From: Tribonema minus | Lineage: Eukaryota; Sar; Xanthophyceae; Tribonematales; Tribonemataceae | Length of the DNA: 64,000 nt | Assembly (NCBI GenBank): GCA_017506865.1 | Contig: JAFCMP010000124.1 | Span: forward strand, 1-64,000 | Direction: 5' to 3' | Shown here: positions 35,601 through 44,507 of the stretch, piece after piece | Numbering within the stretch: position 1 is the stretch's first letter | Layout: each line of letters opens with the position of its first letter | Program-made: the position numbers and the translations under genes | The notes under the pieces: generated by a model | Told to the model about the DNA's origin: nothing | The model's input: only the letters and a program-made list of their open reading frames with translations | Databases searched by the model: none

Positions 35601-35682
35601 AGTGGTCGTCGTCTGACCATCCGTGTGTCTTGTGGCAGCAGGCAAGAAACGCCAGGCCCACCAGCCCAGCTGTCGTCCTCAT
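23690..35682 (-). CDS. Secreted GH10 endo-1,4-beta-xylanase with N-terminal carbohydrate-binding module, 13 exons
   Basis: Cleaves internal beta-1,4 linkages of xylan-type polysaccharides outside the cell. Exons: 35682-35596, 34888-34607, 34339-34238, 33121-32952, 32338-32154, 31068-30914, 30559-30473, 29456-29405, 28393-28278, 26454-26293, 25517-25380, 24625-24534, 24011-23690. All phases match; 649 residues. Exon 1 is a signal peptide (MRTTAGLVGLAFLACC). Residues about 40-213 form a CBM4_9/CBM22-like module (LVNGGFE...VDDVILS). GH10 landmarks: PFGGAMWDK, SMKWKESEPE, LKLRGHTVFW, DVDNEMLHG with acid/base Glu365, LFLNDY, GIGLQSH, IWVTEMD with nucleophile Glu508, and GGMLVWG. Domain order is that of plant CBM22-GH10 enzymes. 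Exon 6 may use a GC donor (CAG|GCAAGT) or a GT six bases earlier; both keep the frame. About 85% of the locus is intron, much of it transposon-derived. Confidence 0.92.
24796..25215. mobile_element. PIF/Harbinger-like MITE, copy A
   Basis: This 420-bp element is clearly similar along its whole length to the copy at 40843-41257. Ends: GGGCTGTTCTGCGC at the left and GCAGAACGGGTC at the right, an imperfect inverted repeat of about 12 bp. The left flank is TTA and the right TTG, a decayed 3-bp duplication. It lies in the xylanase intron between 25380 and 24625. No coding capacity. Confidence 0.75.
25682..26238. mobile_element. TA-flanked MITE with 27-bp inverted repeats
   Basis: The left end reads CCGTAGATCACGGAGTATAAA then CCCCCC. 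The right end on the opposite strand reads CCGTCGATCACGGAGTATAAA then ACCCCCC. TA dinucleotides flank both ends (25682-25683, 26237-26238). GGGGGTCTTATA occurs several times inside, in both halves. It is in a xylanase intron (26292-25518). It resembles the 5671-6120 element in having G-runs followed by a TATA-containing motif, but the terminal sequence differs. Confidence 0.7.
26703..27910. mobile_element. hAT-like non-autonomous DNA transposon
   Basis: The element (26711-27902, 1192 bp) starts CAGAGATGCCCCGT and ends with the exact reverse complement, a perfect 14-bp inverted repeat. It is flanked by a perfect 8-bp duplication ATAGCTAC (26703-26710 and 27903-27910). The 8-bp duplication and CAGAG terminus are typical of hAT elements. 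About 180 bp at each end is packed with ACCGGT, ACCAGT and ACTGGT hexamers in both orientations. The interior has open frames of 98 and 189 codons without recognisable transposase motifs. It sits in the xylanase intron between 28278 and 26454. Confidence 0.9.
28452..28690. repeat. 118-bp tandem duplication, two almost identical copies
   Basis: Copies begin at about 28452 and 28570, each containing GCAATACGCAATGGCAGG and ending TGTGATTGCAATCAGA. I found only one or two base differences between them. It is in the xylanase intron upstream of exon 9. The near identity means it is recent. Confidence 0.9.
31485..31920. repeat. Diverged ~250-bp tandem duplication carrying degenerate telomeric repeats
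   Basis: Two units, about 31485-31680 and 31728-31920, share AATGGTCC-type sequence, GAAACCT, TGCCAGGAG, CAGGGGCT followed by CTAACCCT-like repeats, and GTGCTTCAACA...AAGCACA. The telomere-like tract in each unit alternates CTAACCCT with CTGATG. It lies in the xylanase intron 31069-32153. Confidence 0.7.
33600..33880. repeat. AGT/ACT trinucleotide-rich, self-complementary tract
   Basis: GTACTACT, AGTAGTAC and CTACTAGTAGTAC recur at least eight times in both orientations within 280 bp of a xylanase intron. They would allow several hairpins. I see no terminal repeats that would make it a transposon. Confidence 0.5.
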
Positions 35683-36319
35683 CAGCTGCGCGGTGCTGGC
35701 GTGTGTGTGGTCGGCGCCGCTCGAGCTCGCAGATGAATATGATCATGAAACGACACACGGGGAAACTGAAGGGGCCGCAGCCCGCTCATGAAAATTCCAA
35801 AAGTTTTCGAGATGCAACCGGTTGAACCTTCAGCTTACTATGTTTTAGTTTATCAACAAGCAACTTGAATGTAAACGCCTGTACCGTAACGGTAGCACCC
35901 TGCAACCGTGACCGCTGCGTTTGATGGAATGCCTCAATTGCAGGCGTTGAAGCGCTCCATCGGAGCAGCAGGCGGCGCGCTGCAGGCTGCTCATGTGCAG
36001 GCAGTCGCCGGGCGGCAGTCTGTCACTTGGCAAGCACCACGCGCCAACTTCAAGCAGTGGTAGCATTTGTTTCTGCGTACTTCAACTTCAAGTTTAAGTT
36101 CAATATCAACTTGCAGTTGAAATTGTCAACTTCCCAGAAATTGTGTCATCACCGTTGTGGAGAAGTTTCATCAACTTGAAGTTACATGGTAACTGGTTGA
36201 CCCCCGAACTGCCCCTGAAAATTTCGGGCCTCGTGCGCGACAGGAATAATAACAATACCAGGTTTCTTCATAGTATTACCAGGTTTCTTCAAAATCCGGG
36301 TTGCCCGACAAAAACTTCT

Positions 36320-36450
36320 GCCCCAGTGGGGCGGAAGCTGCCAGTGCTGGAGGCTGTCGCCACGGAGGTTGCGATCACGACATCGGTGCCCGCAGCAGCC
36401 ACTGCAGTCATCTAGTCCTAAAAGGCATAGCACTGGCGCGCATATTATAC
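36320..36450 (+). mobile_element. Eroded fragment of the LINE ORF 3' region
   Basis: GGGGCGGAAGCTGCCAG, CTGGAGGCTGTCGCCACGGAG and AAAGGCATAGCACTGGCGCGC match, in the same order, the segment at about 21815-21920 of the retrotransposon, with many substitutions and small indels. No 3' tail is visible, so it is an old internal piece. Confidence 0.6.
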
Positions 36451-37225
36451 TATCACTATAATAATCTACAGTAATACTTATGCTCTGCTCTGCGGATCCG
36501 TACTACTAGTGGCACGGCAGCGCGCGACGCCCCGGTCAAGTTAGAGGGGGGAGATTTGGCCATGTCGTTTGAAACTGCTCTTAACTTTGAAACTGAATGC
36601 GCATTCATAAGCTTTCAAGTTGTAAGACAGATGTTCCATAGACTCTGGTAGCAAGCTGGACAACCACGTAGAAGTCATGACTATAGTCACACGGGTACCC
36701 TAAGCGCCATACCAATTTGAAAAGAGCCTCAGGCAAAGAGTTCAACAAGAAGTTCGTGCTTGTGATGGCGCTGAAAGATGACGGCCGAGCAGACTTGTAG
36801 CCGTTCTGGGATCATCTAGATGTTTCGTTGACAATGCCAGATACTGCGCGTCAGCAATGTCCACTCTACATTCTACAGCGCAAAGTCGTCCTCCGCTTCA
36901 CTGAAACGACAATGAGGTTGGCGCGCCTGTCGTGTTAGATTTGCATGTCACCAACAGCTTGTCAGGTGCAGTTATTCTATTCATTACTATATGCTCAGCT
37001 GTTGCATGAGTCCTCTTTCAGCGACCTTCACACCGGCTTTGCCTGGATGACAGTATGAAGTTTGCTGCCTGTACGTATGGACTTGTATTTATAAAGGCCC
37101 AAGGGAGGCCGGGTTGCCTATGCAAGCGAAAAGCTTGCGTCAACGCAGCAGCCTAGTCTGCTGCCTGTACTAGGCATTGTACTTTTTCCTAGGCTTGAAA
37201 AGCCTACTTAGGCTTGAAAAGCCTA

Positions 37226-37537
37226 CTAGGTTTTAGCCGCTGGGGCGTAAACACGAGAATGTAAGACTTTCGCAACTACCCCTGACGGGAGGAACCAGGC
37301 CGCGATAGCAGCCCCGTGCTTCTCAGTATAGGCCTGAATGGTGACCAAACTGAGATACGCGACTGGCGAGCTCGCGCCATCGCCTGTGGCTAGAGCGACC
37401 TTAGGGATTATCGGCTTTTTGTCGGCCAAAAGGTGAGGAAGGCCATTTATGACCCGATAACTGGCGCTGAGGCCTCCCCGCAAGCCCCCGCCCGCCAGCT
37501 CGCTCGGCAAGCAGTGCTGGTCGTCTAGGCCTGACAA
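37226..37537 (-). CDS. Unidentified 103-codon open frame
   Basis: Runs from ATG to TAA without splice signals and has an amino-acid composition more protein-like than its alternatives (PIIPKVALATGDGASSP; VTIQAYTEKHGAAIAAWF). I do not recognise the family. It lies amid repeats next to a minisatellite, so it may be a piece of a mobile element. Low confidence that it is a functional gene. Confidence 0.25.
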   Translation of the reverse strand: MSGLDDQHCLPSELAGGGLRGGLSASYRVINGLPHLLADKKPIIPKVALATGDGASSPVAYLSLVTIQAYTEKHGAAIAAWFLPSGVVAKVLHSRVYAPAAKT

Positions 37538-37659
37538 TTAGCCAGTCAGGCTCGAGCAACCTAACTAAACCACATGCTGTTTGAGGAGTCTGTCATTTGC
37601 GCAATTTTGCCGACGCGACACGCAGTCTCACTGCAGTCTCGGCTCGCTCGCGCCCACAT

Positions 37660-38095
37660 AGATAAGGCTTCGTCGTAACAGCGCATGGTGAGAAGGCTTC
37701 TTCATGTACTTGTGGCAGATCAGGGTTCAGTCCACTAAGCAGCGCATGGCACAAAAGGCTTTGTCAGGCAATCAGCGTTGCGGCAGATGAACATAGGTCA
37801 CAGCGTATGCCGTGGCAGATTAGGCTTCGTTATTCACAGATGGCAGCTAAAGCTTTAGCCTCGTCAGATTGACTGTGGCAGATCAGGCTTCGTGCAGATC
37901 AGGCTTTGTCCACAGCGCAAGGCAAAATGGGCTTCGTCATGACACGTTTCAACTTGCGTGTTGTTGCAAAGGCTTCAACAGGCATGGCAAAACAAGGGCT
38001 TGGCGTCTTCAGGATAAACAGCATGGCAGAATAAGGCTTCGTCCGGGTTCGTCAGGAGAACAGCGCTGCAGAACAAGGCTTCGTCCAGCCAGCTA
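37660..38095. repeat. Degenerate minisatellite, core GCAGAATAAGGCTTCGTC
   Basis: At least ten imperfect copies of a unit containing GGCAGAT(C/T)AGGCTTCGT or close variants, spaced about 25-60 bp apart, with CAGCGCATGG often between them. Copy spacing is irregular, so this is an old or repeatedly rearranged array. Confidence 0.7.
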
Positions 38096-38830
38096 GGTCC
38101 CCGCAGCGGCGCATACGACCGAGTGATCGCAGCTGCCATCACGTTTTTAATACAGCAGCGCGAGTTCTTACGAGGTCTTCACTCTTTAGGTTTGGGCGCA
38201 TGCCCCTGCTTTCGCTGTGTGCAAGGCCTCGTATATCTTTCGCTTCCTCCTGTGAACAAACCGACCTCAGAATAAACGTCGGCGAGTTGAGGTTGGGCTC
38301 GCATTCGAACCCGGCACGCCGCCGCCGCCGTGATTCTGCACTCTTGCCGAGGTTGGCAGCAGGGCTCACGTGCCAGCTGGCTGAAGTGGCTGGAAGTGGC
38401 GGTGAGCCGACCCCGAAGGTGAGGTGCTGCGGGAAGTCAAGCTTAGCTCGTGAGATTAGACCACCACCAGAATTTGACCAGATGTACCGTAAACTGCTAG
38501 AGAAAGGGGCAACGTCAAAAACAGACTGCAACGAGATGTCTTATTGCAGCATTGCCCACTTCAGCATGCCCTCGACATCATCGCCGTTCCTCTTGCTTCG
38601 TTGTAGTACAAGAAGGCAGCGCCTGGGGCTGACGAAGGTGTCCTTCCTCCAATCGGTGCTTAACTGCCACAGCGGCAGTCGCCTGCCTGATGACGCGGGA
38701 CTTGTGTTTCTTTGTGTGTGGGCACTTCTGCGATACTCTGTACTCTGCTCTGGCCTGGCGGGTATCAATGGAAGCCATGTAATCAATGGTTCCTTGTTGC
38801 TTGTTGTTCGCTGTGCAGAGGGCGGGCAGC

Positions 38831-39349
38831 ATGAACGAAGCCAACAAGCCAAGCGCAAGCATGTTGGAAACTACAGAGCAGCAAGACAAGCGCATGCTTG
38901 AAGCACTCTGGAAGGTGGCCGCTCAGAAGCTCGATGCGACCCAGCTGACCCTGGTCAAGCAGGCAGGTCCTGTTCTGCTGCGTCACGAGCTGCTGGCCGC
39001 AACAATTATCGTGCATTCAACCGACAAGACACTGGAGTCATGTGGGCTGGAGCCAGGGAGATCAGAGCACTCCGAAGGGCATTCGGTGAGCGACACTTGC
39101 ACGACAGTGGTGCCGTGCCTTAGTTGTGGTGGTAGCATTGCTGTAATGCATGCAACATATCGCCTGCAATATAGGGCCTGTTGCATTATAGCGCATTGAT
39201 AGCACATTTGCTGAGGTGTTTTTGTGTTTCCCTGCATAGTTTGTTGACAGCGCAGTGACCGGCACGTGTGCCTTGGACATCTCAATTTGTGGGCAGCGTG
39301 ACTTCAACGAGATGCAGCAAAGTCCACGTTTTCACAAACATACTTCGAA
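38831..39349 (+). CDS. Two candidate exons of an unidentified protein
   Basis: Exon 38831-39085 opens at ATG and codes for 85 residues (RMLEALWKVAAQKLDATQL is a likely helix). It ends at a TCG|GTGAGC donor. A good acceptor (ttcgctgtgcag) just before 38816 suggests a 5' UTR intron. Exon 39240-39349 follows an acceptor tttccctgcatag in matching phase (FVDSAVTGTCALDISICG) and ends at GAA|GTAAGA in phase 2. I do not recognise the family and could not decide the next exon; an acceptor at 39410 is phase-compatible. It could be the 5' part of the gene at 44.5-49 kb or of a separate gene. Confidence 0.35.
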
Positions 39350-39644
39350 GTAAGAATTTGTTTTCTTGCCATCACTGTGTCCTTGGTGAATGGAACGGTG
39401 CATGTTTGCAGCGCATATCTGCTGAGGGCATGCCTCGTCCACACAGCTACTTCACCTCATATCGCACATCGGTCCAGATATTGTGGCTGGTGTCGGCATG
39501 CAGTAGTTGCCGCAGCCTTGCAGCAAGCGGCTGCACCTCAGCCACTTCCCTCGGCAGAGTAGCTGCTGGAACCTGAGGTACGTATCGTGTTGAGGTAGTC
39601 ATACCTAGGCCTAGTGTTATTGAGCCTAGTTGCTTTGTTGTGTA

Positions 39645-40090
39645 CTCCCCAGTTTTTGAGGTGGTCGCCGAGATTTTGCGGCGTTACATTGAGAAGTGCG
39701 CCAAGAGGGATCAGCAGTTCCACGCGGCGGAGGCAAAGTTCATGGAGGGGAGTCTGATGTCCCTTCGCATGCCCAGCGTCGCTGCGGCCCCAACTTGTGC
39801 CGCAGTCATGTGCAACATACAGTCCGTGCAAACGCGCCACTACCGCGCTTGGGAACGGCGCACGCGGGCCTTCAACTTCAAGTTGCTTCCCGTACGGGAG
39901 CTTTTGATGGCCCGCGTGGCCCGCAACATCATTGGGCCGCGCAACCAGGTGTAAGCTGCATCGTGTTCTTTGGGAAGGCAGAGTTCGGCAGCACCTCTCG
40001 CTGCCCCATCCCCCGCGAGCGGCTGATACGCCACCTCACCTGCCTGGAGTTGACGGTGATGACGGGCGAGTCTTAGAATTCAAATACATG
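39645..40090 (+). pseudogene. Relic of an unidentified repeated gene, direct arm of an inverted pair
   Basis: Encodes pieces of a basic protein (ARVARNIIGPRN; then IVFFGKAEFGS and RLIRHL after a frameshift) that also occur, inverted, at 40230-40700. Frame changes and a stop (TAA at about 39952) break it. The order, a basic helix, a VFFG...FGS strand, then a short segment ending VMADE in the sister copy, recalls RNase-H/RuvC-fold proteins of the TnpB/Fanzor type. That assignment is tentative. Confidence 0.4.
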
Positions 40091-40229
40091 CCCGAAGCAC
40101 TGGGCACCCCTGCGCCGCAGCGTCGCAGGCTTGAGGGTCTCCTGATGCGAAGAAGCAAGGCCTGAGGTTCCCGTGGAGTTGCGGTACGACATTATTGCGA
40201 TCGACCGCGACCACGCTCTGACACATTGT

Positions 40230-40700
40230 CATGTGCGGCGTGGTGTCGCTGCGGGTGCAGGGGCACCTGGGCCTTCAAGTTCGGGCATGTGACTCCAGAC
40301 CTCATCCGCCATCACCGTCGGCTCCAGGCAGGCAAGGTGGCATCCCAGCGGCTTGCAGGAATGGGGCTGCGGGAGCCGCTGCCAAACTCTGCCTTGCCGA
40401 AGAACACGATGTGGCGCACAACTGGTTTGCGTGGCCCGATAATGTTGCGGGCCACGCGGGCCACCGCCCGCTCCCGAACACGATACGCGTTCAAGGCCCG
40501 CATGTGCCGCTCCCAGGTGCAGTAGTGGCACATTCGCACGGACAGAGTGTCGTACGTGACTGCGGCGCACTTGCCAGTGGTTGCCGCAGTGACGTTGGGG
40601 TTGTGGAGGGACAGGGATGGAGTTGCTGATGCCTCTTGGCGCACTTCTCAGTATGTACTGCCACAAGTTCTTGGTGAGCGCCTCTACACTGGGGAGCACA
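40230..40700 (-). pseudogene. Second relic of the same gene, inverted arm
   Basis: The minus-strand sequence aligns with 39645-40090 over most of its length: GAGAAGTGCGCCAAGAGG, GTGGCCCGCGTGGCCCGCAAC and ATCGTGTTCTT are shared. It keeps VARVARNIIGPRKPVVRHI and FFGKAEFGSGSRSPIP in one frame, then shifts before VMADE. The two arms differ at many positions, so the inversion is not recent. The spacer is about 140 bp. Confidence 0.45.
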
Positions 40701-40839
40701 CAACATATTTAATAGTAGTTTCAACGGGGGAGGGGGGGGGGGGGGGGGAGTTGCAGATAGCCCCTTTGAGTTTAATGGCTGCAAGTCACTGATGGCATAC
40801 TCGTACATGAGAAGAGATGTCCAAACAATGAATTTACCC

Positions 40840-41260
40840 TAAGGGCCGTTCTGCGCTGAGGCTTTTTGCGTGAATATGGATGAAAACCACGTGAATGTTG
40901 TGGCATACTGCAGATGGATTCACAGCACCCTTTGGAGGGCCGTGAAGAACAATTAAGTGAATGAATACAAAACCAGCCAATCAGATCGCGCTCAGCTAGT
41001 GATGTGGGTCGCTGGCCGTGCGTCACTCAGCATGCCCAGGCATGGCGAGAGTGGCTGTGCAGCGCCATGACTACCAGGTACCGAGCCGCTGCTGCCTGCG
41101 CCACGAGCCGTGTGCTGAAGGGCCACATCTGCGCTGGTCGCTAGCACTGCGAGTGACGTCCGTTGGCCACGTATGTGAACACTAAAGGCGCTGTACAGAA
41201 CGCGGTATAGACTTCACGCCTGGATTCACGGCGCAAACTGGCGGTGCAGAACGGGTCTAA
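40840..41260. mobile_element. PIF/Harbinger-like MITE, copy B
   Basis: The element 40843-41257 (415 bp) has ends GGGCCGTTCTGC and, on the other strand, GACCCGTTCTGC, flanked by a perfect TAA duplication (40840-40842, 41258-41260). A 3-bp TWA duplication and a GGGCC terminus are features of PIF/Harbinger elements. It aligns end to end with 24796-25215. Confidence 0.82.
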
Positions 41261-42170
41261 GGCTTGTATTCTGAACTGCTTTTCATGTCACAGACAGAAA
41301 TTGGCATGCACGCACCGTGTCCCCGACGTCATGCATGTGCACATGCAAATTGAATGCAGATATCTATGCCAGTAAAGTGTGGGACGTGCACGTGTAGTGA
41401 GCGCTCTAGGTCAATGGTACGTTGCCCCAATTTTTCACTCATGACGAAGCAAGTGTACATCATTATGACATGTTCAATGACCAGTGCTGACGGTACACTG
41501 CGTAGTACCCTGGTTGTAGCATACACTGCCATACTGTCAGTATGCCGACCATATCCGATAAGCGTACTCGTACATGCTAAAGTGCATATTTTCTGCAGAC
41601 ACTTTTGCGCTGTAAGCCGCATCATAGATCACAGCGCAGGTTGTGAGACCGCCAGTTGCAAAGGCATCCTCTGGGGCAATGCAGCTTATGGTCGGGCGCC
41701 ACGCGAATCGGCAAGGCGCCGATGTGGCGCTGTGTAAATGACGACTGACCTTTGCATGGCCAGTCAACATGAACTTGAAGTTTGTGTGAATGAACAGTCA
41801 TTTGACTCTGACAGCAGCAGAACCCACTCAACAAGCGGCCAGCATACCAGTGGCATGTCTGCTGCTTCTGACGCTGAGCGCGGCCAAGGTTTTAACATTT
41901 GTGAGTCGATCAGCAGTTACATGCTGCTGAAACGAGGGCTAGGGCTGCAGCATGCCTGAGTCAGTGCTCAACACCAGAAGTAGAAAGCTTGTGCGTTAAC
42001 TGACAGCAACCCCCCAGGCCGACCGCTGCAGCATCTGCCAGTGGTTGGTTGTGAAGTTGTGATACTCAGTTGAAGTCAGCAGTTCTTAAGTCCACCGCTG
42101 TCTCCTGGGGTCTTCAGCGGGGGCAGGCCTGGGCTCACGGTGCCACAGACGCTGAGCGCGATTGACTTAC

Positions 42171-42650
42171 GGCTGGGGTCCACGCCGATGGCCTCGATCA
42201 CATACTTGGCTGGGATGTCACCACAAGGACTGCAAAGAGAAGCAATGGCGACGCATACCATCAACAGCCAATCAGTGCTAAAACGCTGCCAGTAAGGCAG
42301 GCACTAGTATGGTGAATATCGTCTAGGCCCTAGTAGGGGCTTAGCCAGGGGGGTTAGGTTACGCCCCTAGCTCAGTGACACAAGACCGCTGTCAGCCCGG
42401 CGCACACGCACCACCAAACGTCTGCTGCCATCATAATCTGATCAAACATTTGCCACCACATCGCTCTAACATTATGTGCGCGCCAGGCTCTGCACAAGCA
42501 GGCCCTCTTCAATATCAGCTGTGTATTGACATTACTATAACAGCAATGCGCAAGACTCATTGTCAGCCGTGAAATGTCCCGTGTAAGTTCCATGCCATGG
42601 GCACGCACTTGGTGTCATGGGTGAAGTTCTCGTCCAGCAAGAGTACACTA
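42171..42650 (-). CDS. Two linked candidate exons of an unidentified gene
   Basis: Exon 42650-42609 (acceptor ctactgcag, donor AA|GTGCGT) reads VLLLDENFTHDT. Exon 42229-42171 (acceptor ctctttgcag, donor AGCC|GTAAGT) reads PCGDIPAKYVIEAIGVDPS. The phase of the first donor fits the second acceptor exactly. Both reading frames look protein-like, but I recognise no family, and I could not find the 3' end. Confidence 0.35.
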
Positions 42651-42765
42651 CTGCAGTAGCTTCTAACCTAGCGGTTGACGATGCCACAGCGTGAGCACCA
42701 CACAACCACGATACAGCCAATTCTTGAGAGCTCTTCTTGCAGTCATCAAGACGCACCTTTCACTG

Positions 42766-43771
42766 TCAGCTGCTTCGTGCAAGTGCCTCAAGCCACTCGT
42801 CCGGCAGCTTCTTGACGTTATTGAACACACCGCGCTTGTTTTGCTCAGCAATAAACTCCTGCTGGACACTGCAATAGCCCCTTTCACACAGCTCGGCTAC
42901 CCCCGTCCGCAGCCTTCAAGTTGATTGACTCCTTTCCCTGCAACGCCAACAAGGTGTGGGCAGAGACTGTCACGGCCATCTCAGTTCGCAGGGTCTGCTC
43001 TATGGCAAGGCATGATGCTGTGACGACGAGCGCTGTGGCAGACGTGTAATCATCATGATCAGCATGCATCCAGGCAGCACATTGGGTGCAGCCAGCTTGG
43101 CAATGCTATGACGCATGATAGCTGCTCGCGGCACAAGAAGACCCCATCACGGGAAGCTCAGACGTTGTGAGTTCTTTCGTGCTGCAAGCTCGACGTTACA
43201 TGTATCCCTGGTGATATTTGAGCAAGACCTTGCATAGACACATACTTACCCTTACCGTTGCTCTGCCCCTGACCCTCAACTCTAACCTAACCCTTACCCT
43301 AATCCCTGACTCCTACCTTAAGTCTAACCCTAATTCCAAAAGGTATCGGCAGCACGATGCAATTGAAACCTGATGCTTCACAGGCAAGCTCAGCTCTGTG
43401 GAACAAGCAGCTCCTGCAGCTGAGGACAACTTCTGAATCATCTCAGTGCACTTGCAATCATGCGGTCAGTCACTGTCACATCAGCATCTCAGCCCCCACA
43501 AGCAATGCTCATGTATAAGCGCCAGTGTGATTCCACAAGTCCAGGCGCCACACTGCTATCTCATGAGGAACCTGCTGGCACACAAACTGATGGCCTTGAA
43601 TAAGCTCGCGCTCTTTTCAACCAAAACATGCGCTCTTCGATCAACACACGCCATGTCTCATGTCAGTACATACCCTGCACTGTGCCATAGGCAGCAACTC
43701 ATATCCTGCCTTGGAGCAGCCGCGAACTTCAGACAAGCGCCGTCGCCAGGGTAGTAGGGAGGCCTACTCCA
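42766..43771 (-). CDS. Candidate last two exons of an unidentified gene
   Basis: Exon 43771-43674 (acceptor catcactcaccag, donor AGG|GTATGT) reads PPYYPGDGACLKFAAAPRQD. Exon 42868-42766 (acceptor gctattgcag) reads VQQEFIAEQNKRG...LPDEWLEALARSS and ends at a TGA. Phase 2 to phase 2 fits. A further good acceptor (ggcgttgcag) upstream of about 42940 could mark an additional exon (GKESINLKAADGG). Cys and Tyr/Pro richness might mean a secreted protein, but no family is recognised. Confidence 0.35.
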
Positions 43772-44507
43772 CTGGTGAGTGATGATGCAAGAGACAAGCG
43801 GGGGACATGCTGTGACTGCCTAATAGTTGACATTCGTGTAGGCTCTGCTTGCTGACTGCTTCCCACCGACTTGCATTGGTGAACGTCCTACCTTGTGTGG
43901 AAGGATAGTAATTTTTTACGCTCAGGATTTTAATATCCCATGTTGAACATTAACCTCAATTGTGAGCTTTTGCTGAGAGAGAAGTTCGACTCCTAATTGA
44001 AGTCTGAAAACCGCTCATCATGGAATATTGAACGACTCCAGCACTGTTCGCTTCACCCAATAACCTCAACATCATGTTGAATGCAGCAATGAATGCTGTG
44101 CGGGGTTCGGCCAGGTGGTTTGACGCTGAATTCTGTTTCTAAATTTAGGTCCCGGTTTTTTTCGCAATTCAAACCTTACAGCCAGATGCCAATCATACCA
44201 GGCGTGTTGTCGAGAGCTTCGAAATATTTCGAGTATGTTGCCCATAATCATCACGTGGCATCAAAAGAATTAATAATGCTGTTTCAATGTTTGCCGCGTG
44301 ACCAGCAGAGAGTGAAGCTGTACAGATGACGCCGCTGGTGCTTGATCATTTCCTCAGGTTGTGGTTCTGCCATTCTTCCATGTTGTGCACGCATCTCTTG
44401 TAGTGGCGTACCTGGCTAATAATGGGTGCTTGAACAGCTAACATTCGTATGAATATCACACAGGTACCAAGACACGTGCATGGCACCTGGACGCACATTC
44501 ACAACAG

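Larger units (their letters stand above)
35683..38785. other. Intergenic region between divergent transcription units
   Basis: Starts at the xylanase ATG and should hold its promoter. It contains a LINE relic (36320-36450), a 103-codon open frame on the minus strand (37226-37537) and a minisatellite (37660-38095), listed separately. 36077-36186 is rich in CAACTTGAAGTT-type palindromes. Beyond these I see nothing that can be called. Confidence 0.45.

Noticed and set aside
38290-38320. Minus-strand GGGTTCGAATGCG resembling a tRNA B-box (possible SINE)
   Set aside because: I could not find a convincing A-box at the right distance or an acceptor/anticodon stem.
42690-42924. Plus-strand frame that could be an exon of the NTPase gene
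   Set aside because: It has a good acceptor but no donor before its stop, and the antisense frame fits a phase-matched terminal exon better.
44150-44200. CCTTACAGCCAGATGCCAATCAT matching the LINE 3' region
   Set aside because: The match is about 23 bp only, with no tail or target duplication; kept as a curiosity, not a called element. The surrounding plus-strand frame could equally be an exon of the NTPase gene but lacks a good donor.
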